Positions 17,993 to 25,000 of a stretch of DNA of 49,779 nucleotides are shown piece by piece (the stretch's first letter is position 1; each line of letters starts with the position of its first letter). The DNA comes from Candidatus Poribacteria bacterium (GTDB lineage: Bacteria > Poribacteria > WGA-4E > WGA-3G). Made by a program: the position numbers and the translations under genes. The DNA is taken from the NCBI GenBank assembly GCA_021295715.1, contig JAGWBV010000019.1, positions 1 to 49,779 on the forward strand, read 5' to 3'. The notes beneath the pieces were generated by a model. It worked only from the letters and a program-made list of their open reading frames with translations. It searched no databases and was not told where the DNA came from.

Positions 17993-19282
17993 TTATGCCG
18001 CTTTCGCAATGTTCGAGCGGGTGCCACTTATATCAAAGCAGTCGTACTGGTTTGTATTCATAATTCGGGTTGCAAACGCCATTGCCTGTTTTTCGGTGAG
18101 GTAACCGTCTGCAATCTCGGCTTCAAGGGCACGTCGGATTTCGTTTCTCGCTTGAATGGCATACGCCATCGCGCTGGTCGGCCACCCCGTATCGCCGCCG
18201 AAAGCGAACAATTTATTTGACGGGACAGCATGGATGCATCGACGGAGGAAATCACGCGAACTGTACGGATCTATACTCCACGCCCAGCAGAAGTCAACCC
18301 AAATATTACGATAATGCTTGGCAAGTGCGACCAGTTCGTCGTTATAAGGGTAGGCGATGTGCATCAACACAAACTTCGCATCGAGATACCGAGCAAAAAG
18401 GGCACACATATTGCCAGCAGGGATGCGTCGCACCGGCATCCGATCGTTGCCAGCATAATAACCGGTGTGAATTTTGAACGGGAGGTTGTGTTCAATCGTG
18501 AGTTCAACGCCTCTCGCCCAGCACCAATCTCCGAGGCAGAGCCGCGTTGCTTCGTCAACCGCTGCAGCAGGTTTGGTGAGCACAGTGTTCAAGGCAGTAG
18601 CAGCCTCAGCATCACTCCTCTCGATCCAGTTGAGTGTGCGGTTGTAAGCATGTTGTGATTTTACAGCGATAGCACAAGGCGCGTGTTTGGCGAAAATTGC
18701 CGACATAGCGGACTTGAGGGAAGTCACGTCGTTGACCTCAATACCTGTCTCGGTGTGGATAGCACTCGGATCGACCTGTCCATTACAGAATGTTGCCCAT
18801 GAAAGGTCATAGAGGAAAAAATCGGGACCGGATGTGTCTGGGGTGCACTGCCAACTGAAATCGTCTGTTTGAATGTGATCAAGGTTTGCGAGATCGTGTA
18901 AGATGTGATAACGTTTGCCGGGAGAGCGAAGCGTCTTTAGGTTATTGGCACCCGCGAGACCATCGCCTGTCAGTTCGTCAAGTCCATAGATGTGTTTTGC
19001 GATGAGACTAACAGCCTCGCCGTACCCAGTAAACTGCGTCGCTTCCCACGCGTCTCGGATACCTTTAAACCGAGATGTGATGTCTTGAGAAGCGTCCATC
19101 AGGTTACGCATCGCTTCCGGGGAAGCACCAGCTGTTACCAGATCGGCAGGCACATAATTTCCGAATAGGTCTTGGAGAATATCGGGTCCGTTCTCAACCC
19201 ATTCGGCTTCGCGCTTCATGTGTTCGTGTGTGTCAACGAGGCGAATAGATTGAATGTGATGTGTCAAATCAGTGGTTGCCAT
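17993..19282 (-). CDS. amidohydrolase family protein (uronate-isomerase-like)
   Basis: A 429-residue TIM-barrel metal-dependent hydrolase. The HxH metal motif appears early in RLVDTHEHMKREAEW. Later metal or proton-shuttle residues are KIHTGYYAGND, VLMHIAYPYNDE and the barrel-end Asp in AFGGDTGW. The spacing resembles the amidohydrolase_2 and uronate isomerase group, whose members act on sugar acids, carboxylates or lactones. The substrate here is unknown. The ATG at 19282 follows AAGGAGACC. The gene is divergent from the cold-shock/Hfq-like gene, and the shared intergenic region has a 16-base palindrome (19309-19324) that could be an operator for it. No cotranscribed partner is visible. Confidence 0.85.
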   Translation of the reverse strand: MATTDLTHHIQSIRLVDTHEHMKREAEWVENGPDILQDLFGNYVPADLVTAGASPEAMRNLMDASQDITSRFKGIRDAWEATQFTGYGEAVSLIAKHIYGLDELTGDGLAGANNLKTLRSPGKRYHILHDLANLDHIQTDDFSWQCTPDTSGPDFFLYDLSWATFCNGQVDPSAIHTETGIEVNDVTSLKSAMSAIFAKHAPCAIAVKSQHAYNRTLNWIERSDAEAATALNTVLTKPAAAVDEATRLCLGDWCWARGVELTIEHNLPFKIHTGYYAGNDRMPVRRIPAGNMCALFARYLDAKFVLMHIAYPYNDELVALAKHYRNIWVDFCWAWSIDPYSSRDFLRRCIHAVPSNKLFAFGGDTGWPTSAMAYAIQARNEIRRALEAEIADGYLTEKQAMAFATRIMNTNQYDCFDISGTRSNIAKAA

Positions 19283-19308
19283 ACAAGGTCTCCTTAAAAA
19301 TTGAGATC

Positions 19309-19324
19309 AGACTATGCGTAGTCT
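19309..19324. promoter_or_regulatory. palindrome in divergent promoter region, possible operator
   Basis: AGACTATGCGTAGTCT is a 6-bp perfect stem around TGCG. It lies 27 bases upstream of the amidohydrolase ATG and 13 bases before the -35 box of the opposite promoter. It could be a repressor site; this is inference. Confidence 0.35.
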
Positions 19325-19336
19325 CACGCTTGATAC

Positions 19337-19365
19337 TTGACAAATGTGTTGAATTATGATTTAAT
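19337..19365 (+). promoter_or_regulatory. predicted sigma-A promoter for the cold-shock/Hfq-like gene
   Basis: TTGACA (19337-19342), a 17-base spacer and TTTAAT (19360-19365). The predicted transcript carries a leader of about 190 bases before the ATG at 19565. That is unusually long, and long leaders are known for cold-shock genes of the cspA type. Confidence 0.65.
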
Positions 19366-19564
19366 ATACTATGTTTTGGTAATTTACCTCTCTTTTCACT
19401 GTTGCAGGATGGAGTTGGTTCCGAAAAAGATGAAGTTGCTCTATTATTGTATAAAGAGTAGAGTTGTTATGTCAAGAAAAACCGAAAATAAGGAATGCTC
19501 GCGCAGGAACGCGAATGGTTAACGTCACCTTCTTGAAAAAGGGACCAGACCACAGGAGCATATA

Positions 19565-20524
19565 ATGCCTACAGGACGGATTAAGTACTACAATTTCGAT
19601 AAAGGCTTCGGATTTATCGCGCAAGATAGCAGTGATGCGGATGTCTTTTTACATAGTTCCGCTATTAAGCAGCCTGAATACGAGGAACTCCGTGTCGGAC
19701 AGCGCGTAAAGTATAGCATTGTTGAAGGTGAGAAGGGGCTTGTTGCCCAGAACGTCGAAGTATTGCTGACACCGACAGAACGCCGATGGCTACGGCAAGG
19801 GAAGGCAATTATTCCGCGTGGTTACGCGGGGTTCCCGGGTCAGGGTCAGGGCCAATTTATCAGCAATGACACGGTGGCAGTGTCTGGTTATGATGCCGGC
19901 AAACCAAAGCCGAATCGGAATCGCCGAGACCATGATGCATCTGTAGCACCTCTGGGACCGGCAGCAAAACCACCACACAATCAACGTTCCTCAGCGACGG
20001 ATTTTAAAGATTCGGCAGCACCGAGACAAGAGGCGCAAGACTCATCTTCAAAGCAACTCAGTTTTGGTGATCTCTATATCCTTAAGCAGATTAATTTTGA
20101 AACATCCATGTTTTTTGCGTTGTATAATCATGTACAACTGCCTGCTACCGTTCTTGAAATGACGCTCTCCAGTTTGACACTCAATAGCAATAAAGGTGAG
20201 CAGCACATCGCTAAAACGGATGTTAAATACTGTTATAAAGATATTGATGCAGAGAGGGTTCAGGCATCCGTTGATATTGATGCTACTGTGAAGGCACAGC
20301 AGCTGACACAATTAACCAATGATGTGCAAGCCCCTGAGATTGATACCAAAGCTGTTCGGCTCGCCCGAAAAAATGGAACTCCGATTGAGTTCACACTCCG
20401 TGAAGGAGAGATCTTCCGTGGCATTATAGACTGGGTCAGTCCTTACGAGATTAAACTCATTTTAGAGAACGGTGCCAAGGTTGTTATTTTCAGACATGCT
20501 GTGTATAGTTTTACCATAGATTAG
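19565..20524 (+). CDS. cold-shock domain protein fused to two Hfq/Sm-like domains
   Basis: A 319-residue probable RNA-binding protein. Residues 3-67 form a cold-shock domain with the RNP1-type KGFGFIAQ and RNP2-type DVFLHSS. Residues 70-160 are a Gly/Pro/Gln/Arg-rich linker. Residues 262-318 align with the Hfq Sm fold: LARKNGTPIEFTLREGEIF, GIIDWVSPYEIKLIL, and the Sm2-like VIFRHAVYSF (compare YKHAIS in Hfq). Residues 169-228 look like a second, diverged Sm unit (ILKQINFETSMFFALYNHV, ending IAKTDVKYCY). The protein plausibly binds mRNA or small RNA in the cytoplasm. CAGGAG precedes the ATG. The next gene starts 8 bases downstream and is probably cotranscribed. The Hfq assignment is by eye and needs a profile search. 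Confidence 0.85.
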   Translation: MPTGRIKYYNFDKGFGFIAQDSSDADVFLHSSAIKQPEYEELRVGQRVKYSIVEGEKGLVAQNVEVLLTPTERRWLRQGKAIIPRGYAGFPGQGQGQFISNDTVAVSGYDAGKPKPNRNRRDHDASVAPLGPAAKPPHNQRSSATDFKDSAAPRQEAQDSSSKQLSFGDLYILKQINFETSMFFALYNHVQLPATVLEMTLSSLTLNSNKGEQHIAKTDVKYCYKDIDAERVQASVDIDATVKAQQLTQLTNDVQAPEIDTKAVRLARKNGTPIEFTLREGEIFRGIIDWVSPYEIKLILENGAKVVIFRHAVYSFTID

Positions 20525-20532
20525 GTGCTACC

Positions 20533-21102
20533 GTGAAAGCATACCACGAACTTCTTGATGAGATTCAGCGCGATGTCGAACGTTTGCGCACAGAATCGGG
20601 GGGGGTGCCGTGTCCATCTACCTGCTTTTCCTGCTGTCGAAACACTGCAACGATGGCAATAAGTGAAGTCGAGGCTCGCGATTTAAAGGTCGGTTTAGAA
20701 GCACTTCCTGTTGAAATTCGCGCACATATTCGTCGCAAGGCTGAACAGAGCATCAGAAAACTGAAGGCACACGGTTATGACGCTGAAAATATAATGCCGG
20801 ATGCGGGCATGGAAGCAATTGCGGTCATAAAAGACACGCCTGAAGGCGAATGCCCTATGCTAATCGGTGGGGTTTGTACCGTTTACGAACACCGCCCTGT
20901 CATCTGCCGTGTCTGGGGATATCCTATTCATAGCGGCAATGAGTTAGCCTGTTGCTACAAAACTTTTATTGCGAAACGTCGCCGCTTCCGTCCACTCAGT
21001 TACGATCGCTATTGGAAAATGTGTCAGAATCTTAGCACAGCGTTGGGTGCCACTCGGAAGACCCCGAACTGCTACCTTGTCTCGCGATTGTTATCAAAAT
21101 AA
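20533..21102 (+). CDS. YkgJ-like cysteine-cluster protein
   Basis: A 189-residue protein starting at GTG, 8 bases after the preceding gene. It carries the cysteine pattern of the YkgJ/FliB-like zinc- or iron-cluster family. CPSTCFSCCRN near residues 27-37 is followed by ECPMLIGGVCTVYEHRPVICRVWGYP near 113-138, in which the C...C.vY..RP..CR.wg signature is clear, and by further cysteines (ACCYK, KMCQN). The molecular function of the family is not firmly known; it is thought to bind a metal or an Fe-S cluster. Cotranscription with an RNA-binding protein is notable. A rho-independent terminator follows at 21134-21165. Confidence 0.85.
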   Translation: MKAYHELLDEIQRDVERLRTESGGVPCPSTCFSCCRNTATMAISEVEARDLKVGLEALPVEIRAHIRRKAEQSIRKLKAHGYDAENIMPDAGMEAIAVIKDTPEGECPMLIGGVCTVYEHRPVICRVWGYPIHSGNELACCYKTFIAKRRRFRPLSYDRYWKMCQNLSTALGATRKTPNCYLVSRLLSK

Positions 21103-21133
21103 CGCAAAACAAGACTTCTACACTTCTCTCTTT

Positions 21134-21165
21134 GGTGAGGTTAAAACCTCACCTATTTTTATTTC
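21134..21165 (+). terminator. rho-independent terminator after the YkgJ-like gene
   Basis: GGTGAGGTT (21134-21142) pairs with AACCTCACC (21145-21153) and is followed by TATTTTTATTTC. It ends the plus-strand pair of the cold-shock/Hfq-like and YkgJ-like genes. Confidence 0.7.
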
Positions 21166-21191
21166 AGGGCAAAACACATCTCAAATGAAGC

Positions 21192-21509
21192 CTAAGTTTG
21201 AGGGTTACTTTCACTTAACTCACGCAAAAATTGGAACGTATAAATTCCGGTACGATGTCCGTCGTTCCATACCAATCTTACCGCGTAGCGTCCGACTCGC
21301 TGAATGTCAACAAGCTGTAGGTTTTCAAAAAAATCGTCAGAGGGTAGGATGTGAAAAGGATCTTTTCCTAATCGTGTGGCATCGCAACGGGCACAAGGGC
21401 ATTTTTGTCGGAGGGTGCGGTAGGATAATTCGCAGTGATGTGAATCTTTCCATCGGATTTCCAAACCTGTACTGCTTCTTTCAATGCGAGTCGGTTGGAA
21501 TTTCTGCAT
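21192..21509 (-). CDS. DUF971 domain protein (GBBH-like N-terminal domain)
   Basis: A 105-residue cytoplasmic protein of the DUF971 family, equivalent to the zinc-containing N-terminal domain of gamma-butyrobetaine hydroxylase. Typical features are LEIRWKDSHHCELSYRTLR, the cysteine pair CPCARC, and YAVRLVWNDGHRTGIYTFQFLREL. Bacterial stand-alone members often accompany Fe-S-cluster or iron genes; here a ferredoxin is the next gene upstream on the same strand, with a terminator between them. The ATG at 21509 is followed by an N-terminus (MQKFQPTRIERSS) usual for the family. A self-complementary AAGGAGTCG/CGACTCCTT hairpin lies in the leader at 21523-21541. Confidence 0.85.
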   Translation of the reverse strand: MQKFQPTRIERSSTGLEIRWKDSHHCELSYRTLRQKCPCARCDATRLGKDPFHILPSDDFFENLQLVDIQRVGRYAVRLVWNDGHRTGIYTFQFLRELSESNPQT

Positions 21510-21522
21510 GATAATTTCTCAA

Positions 21523-21541
21523 AGGAGTCGCCGACTCCTTA
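21523..21541 (-). promoter_or_regulatory. hairpin in the leader of the DUF971 gene
   Basis: AAGGAGTCG and CGACTCCTT are separated by one base, just upstream of the minus-strand ATG at 21509. It may be a continuation of the adjacent ferredoxin terminator or a translational control hairpin. No experimental parallel is claimed. Confidence 0.35.
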
Positions 21542-21542
21542 C

Positions 21543-21597
21543 AAAAAACGGTTGCCAATTGTGCGACTGAAGACAGTCTGCAAACCAGCAACCGTTC
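21543..21597 (-). terminator. rho-independent terminator after the ferredoxin gene
   Basis: On the minus strand AACGGTTGC (21596-21588) pairs with GCAACCGTT (21555-21547) and is followed by a T-run (complement of AAAAAA at 21543-21548). An inner GACTG/CAGTC stem sits in the loop, so the whole folds as a nested hairpin. Confidence 0.7.
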
Positions 21598-21633
21598 AAT
21601 GAGTTGTGATCGAAGGATTATTCCTACTATCCG

Positions 21634-21891
21634 TTATTCAAAGTACTCCGCATTGATCTCAATGAACTCGTCCCATTCTTCGGGAACATCTTCTTCCATA
21701 AAGATGGCTTCGACGGGGCATTCAGGCTCACATACACCACAATCGATGCACTCTTCCGGGTCGATGTAGAGCTGATTGGTTTCCTCAAACTCGTCAGCAT
21801 CGGGTAGGGGATGAATGCAGTCCACTGGGCATACATCAACGCATGCACTGTCCTTAACGTCGATACATGGTTCACAAATCACATACGTCAT
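21634..21891 (-). CDS. ferredoxin, 7Fe/8Fe type
   Basis: An 85-residue electron carrier with two Fe-S cluster motifs. The first is CEPCIDVKDSACVDVCPVDC (residues 6-25), the spacing CxxC...CxxxCP that fits a 3Fe-4S or a modified 4Fe-4S site. The second, DCGVCEPECPVEAIF (about 45-60), is a classic CxxCxxxCP 4Fe-4S site. The C-terminal tail is acidic (EEDVPEEWDEFIE), as in the FdxA group. It is cytoplasmic. It has its own promoter at 22062-22090 with a leader of about 165 bases and a terminator at 21543-21597, so it is monocistronic. Confidence 0.93.
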   Translation of the reverse strand: MTYVICEPCIDVKDSACVDVCPVDCIHPLPDADEFEETNQLYIDPEECIDCGVCEPECPVEAIFMEEDVPEEWDEFIEINAEYFE

Positions 21892-22061
21892 GTTAGAAAC
21901 TCCTTTCCGCTTAATTTTACAATAAGAGCCTCCATATCAGACGGGCGGTAACTTCACTTAACGGACGAGGTTAGTCCCTATTTTGATGAAGGCGTTACAA
22001 AAATATCGTCGTATGTGGCATTTTTGTACATTGTCTGCTGAGTTGCGATCAGGACATTTTA

Positions 22062-22090
22062 ATAATACCATAAACAATTTGCTTTGTCAA
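22062..22090 (-). promoter_or_regulatory. predicted sigma-A promoter for the ferredoxin gene
   Basis: On the minus strand TTGACA (22090-22085), a 17-base spacer and TATTAT (22067-22062). The predicted start near 22055 gives a leader of about 165 bases. Confidence 0.7.
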
Positions 22091-22321
22091 GTTATATATG
22101 CAACAGGGCTATTCAGTTTTCCGTTTTTTGGGGACATTTGGATCCCCCGACTCGGTAGGTGCGGTTTCCTAACCAGGGTTCCCACCCGTTACTGGGAAGG
22201 GACACCGGATCCACCCAGAATCCCATAATTGCTTAAAACTAAATCGTCCTGATATATGCAACAGCACAGAAGCATTCAGTTTCCAACAGATGGTGGTCAG
22301 CAATGTCAGTTTGGAAAAAAA

Positions 22322-22350
22322 TTGACAATTCTCGATTTTTGTGTTACTAT
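22322..22350 (+). promoter_or_regulatory. predicted sigma-A promoter for recJ-rel
   Basis: TTGACA (22322-22327), a 17-base spacer and TACTAT (22345-22350). It supports ATG 22442 as the recJ start, because the in-frame upstream ATG at 22256 would lie before the transcript begins. Confidence 0.7.
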
Positions 22351-22441
22351 ATCCATAGTCGAAAATAGTCGAAAACGTATTGCTTGCAAGACCCTACATT
22401 GCAAAGCACAGGTTCCCCATCTTAACAATACAAGGCGCGTC

Positions 22442-25000
22442 ATGAGAAAACCTTCTCGCAAAAAGTGGCAATTCAACAATTCGGATTTTGATAGTAGTCT
22501 AACATTAGCATCTGAAGCAGGTGTTTCTCCGTTTGCTGCACAACTGCTTATCAATCGAGGAATAAAAACGGCTGCCGCAGCACGATCTTACCTTTACCCA
22601 ACTCTTGATGAATTGCACTCCCCTTTCAAATTGGCAGATATGGACAAAGCTGTAGAACGGATACACAAGGCGATCTCTCGCGGTGAGAAAATCTGTGTCT
22701 ACGGCGATTATGACACGGATGGCACGACAGCGACGGCATTACTGCTCAACACATTCCGCCAGATGGGTGTCCCCGTTGATTATTATATCCCAAATCGGTT
22801 TGGAGAAGGTTACGGATTAAGCGAAGACACTGTAAAAAAGATCCACCAGAAAAACAAAGCGAAGTTACTGATTACCGTAGACTGTGGTATAACATCGGTT
22901 AAAGAGGTCGCATTGGCGAATCAACTCGGTATAGATGTTATTGTCACGGATCACCACCAGCCAGAAAAAGAACAGCCGCCAGCATATGCTCTGATTTCAC
23001 CTAAGATTCTGGGGAACGAATACCCTTTCACTGAGCTCGCAGGTGTCGGTTTAGCCTTCAAATTAGCACAGGGATTAATAGACGATACAGCGTTTCTTGA
23101 ATCACTACTTGACTTGGTGGCGCTGGGTACCGTCGTGGATATGGCACCACTGACTGGAGAGAACCGTATTTTAAGCCGCTTGGGATTAGCAGAACTTGAT
23201 AAACGCGAACGTCCCGGGGTTCATGCTTTGTGCGAAGCAGCAGGGCACAAAATTGACACACCGCTTGACGGATACGCCCTCTCTTTTAAGTTGGGACCCC
23301 GTATTAATGCCGCTGGACGCATGGACACCGCACATAAAGTGGTTGACCTCTTTACCACCGATTCTGAGGATGTAGCGATTCGGATTGCCTCTGAACTCAA
23401 TCAGGCAAATCAGAGGCGACAAGAACTGGAAAAGCAAATTCAAGACCAAGCTTTGGAGATAATTGAAAAAGAGATAGATGATGACACCGTGGGAATTGTT
23501 GTTGCCAGCGACAAGTGGAATAAGAAAGCACAAGGTGTTGTCGGTATCGTTGCCGCCCGTTTGATGCAAACCTTCTATAAGCCTGCCGTTGTCCTTGCGA
23601 TTGATGGCGATGAGGCTACCGGATCTGGACGTTGTATCGAAGGAATGAGTCTCGCTGATAGTTTCGTTGCCTGCACGGAATTGCTGGTGAAACACGGTGG
23701 ACACGAAGCAGCAGCAGGGTTAACGCTCAAAACTAAAAATATTCCCAAATTCAGGAATGCTTTTAATGAATTCGCTCGTGAGACGCTCTCAGAGGACGCA
23801 TTGCAACCGAAACTGGAACTTGAGTTTGAAACGCGTCTCTCACTTTTAACGTTAGAGACCCTAAAGGAACTGGAACAATTTGAACCCTTTGGAAAAGAAA
23901 ATCCAAAACCCCATTTCGGTACACGACGTGTCAAAGTTAATGGGACACCTACCCAAATGGGAAAAGAGAAAAACCACCTGCGAATGTTTGTTAACGATGG
24001 CACGGTAAAACGATGCGCGATTGACTGGGGAGCAGGTGAGAAACTCATCACTTTCAGACGTCCGAATATGTCCCTCGACATCGCCTTCTCGCCCCAAATT
24101 AACGAGTGGCAAGGGAATCGTTCTGTTCAACTTATTCTTCAAGATTGGGAGCTCCACGCTGAAGGCAGGGACATGAACCGGGATGTATTTCCTAAACTCA
24201 GTGATAAATCTTCTGTCAAACTTGTTGATAAACGGAACGTTAATAAAAAGAATTACCTTTTAAACTTGCTTGCGCGAGAGGAATCTTGTATAATTTATGT
24301 ACGAGACGAAGAGATGTTAGATCTCCTGCTTACAAAACTTCTACCGGAGAGCATCGAGGGAATCGCGCGGCACACTGAAGCGACACCAGAGACAGAGGCA
24401 GCAGCTTTATTGAACCGATTGGAAACCGGTGAACTACGGACAATCGTATCAAGTAGTACTTTTTCCCCTCTCGAAGCATTTCCTTATGTTAAACACGTTG
24501 TTCTTTGTCACCTTGCATCAAGCCAAGATCTCTTTTTTAAACGGTGTGAACCCGCTTTCGCAACTGCCGAGACCTCCTATCTGCATCTCATCTACAACAA
24601 CACAGATGAGGCGGAGATGCACAATTGGATTTCTGAAAAATATCCTACGGGTGACGAATTGCGGCGATTGTACGGACACATACGAGCGGCTATACAATCC
24701 AATGGCACAGACGGTTATCCTGAGGCAGAGATACTGAAAGGTGGATTTGGGACTCTGGCAGCACTTCAAACTGGACTCACTATCTTTGAGGAACTACAGT
24801 TCATTGAACGGCAGGGGCAACCGGGTAATAGACTTGTAAAACTCCTATCGGGGGAGAAAAGTGACTTGTCTCGTTCACCTACCTACCTGAAAGGAGAATG
24901 GATTAAGCAGACGAGCCCTTCTTTTATAGAGTTTCAATTAAAAGAAAACATCGAATCTATGTGGGAGCGCATAGGGCATGAGTATCAAATCCTTAGTTAA
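22442..25000 (+). CDS. recJ: single-stranded-DNA-specific exonuclease RecJ
   Basis: An 852-residue 5'-3' single-strand DNA exonuclease of the DHH superfamily, used in recombination and repair. Catalytic metal motifs are visible: CVYGDYDTDGTTATALL (motif I), LLITVDCGITS, VIVTDHHQPE (the DHH motif), the DHHA1 motif GGHEAAAGLTL, and the intervening KLGPRINAAGRMD. A C-terminal extension of about 280 residues (after the OB-like region near 520-600) is seen in many long RecJ proteins. ATG 22442 is chosen because the sequence from KPSRKKWQF is family-like and the promoter at 22322-22350 excludes the more upstream ATG. Its last 23 bases overlap the rel gene, so the two are cotranscribed. Confidence 0.94.
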   Translation: MRKPSRKKWQFNNSDFDSSLTLASEAGVSPFAAQLLINRGIKTAAAARSYLYPTLDELHSPFKLADMDKAVERIHKAISRGEKICVYGDYDTDGTTATALLLNTFRQMGVPVDYYIPNRFGEGYGLSEDTVKKIHQKNKAKLLITVDCGITSVKEVALANQLGIDVIVTDHHQPEKEQPPAYALISPKILGNEYPFTELAGVGLAFKLAQGLIDDTAFLESLLDLVALGTVVDMAPLTGENRILSRLGLAELDKRERPGVHALCEAAGHKIDTPLDGYALSFKLGPRINAAGRMDTAHKVVDLFTTDSEDVAIRIASELNQANQRRQELEKQIQDQALEIIEKEIDDDTVGIVVASDKWNKKAQGVVGIVAARLMQTFYKPAVVLAIDGDEATGSGRCIEGMSLADSFVACTELLVKHGGHEAAAGLTLKTKNIPKFRNAFNEFARETLSEDALQPKLELEFETRLSLLTLETLKELEQFEPFGKENPKPHFGTRRVKVNGTPTQMGKEKNHLRMFVNDGTVKRCAIDWGAGEKLITFRRPNMSLDIAFSPQINEWQGNRSVQLILQDWELHAEGRDMNRDVFPKLSDKSSVKLVDKRNVNKKNYLLNLLAREESCIIYVRDEEMLDLLLTKLLPESIEGIARHTEATPETEAAALLNRLETGELRTIVSSSTFSPLEAFPYVKHVVLCHLASSQDLFFKRCEPAFATAETSYLHLIYNNTDEAEMHNWISEKYPTGDELRRLYGHIRAAIQSNGTDGYPEAEILKGGFGTLAALQTGLTIFEELQFIERQGQPGNRLVKLLSGEKSDLSRSPTYLKGEWIKQTSPSFIEFQLKENIESMWERIGHEYQILS

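Larger units (their letters stand above)
21892..22441. other. divergent intergenic region with repeats, about 550 bp
   Basis: The region lies between the divergent ferredoxin and recJ genes. It contains the ferredoxin promoter (22062-22090) and the recJ promoter (22322-22350). Between them are two related direct repeats: ATATATGCAACAG with a nearby ATTCAGTTT at about 22094-22125, and the same again at about 22253-22282. A GC-rich segment at 22141-22230 with a TTCCCA/TGGGAA stem (22179-22198) and the word GGTGCGGTTTCCTAACC lies between the repeats. It looks like an inserted repeat element; no gene or tRNA was found. Confidence 0.5.

Noticed and set aside
22131-22230. possible tRNA or structured RNA in the GC-rich spacer
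   Set aside because: No cloverleaf, no TPsiC-like GTTCGA and no acceptor pairing could be drawn; it is better explained as an inserted repeat.
23186-24081. long minus-strand frames within recJ
   Set aside because: They are antisense to conserved RecJ motifs and contain no domain of their own.
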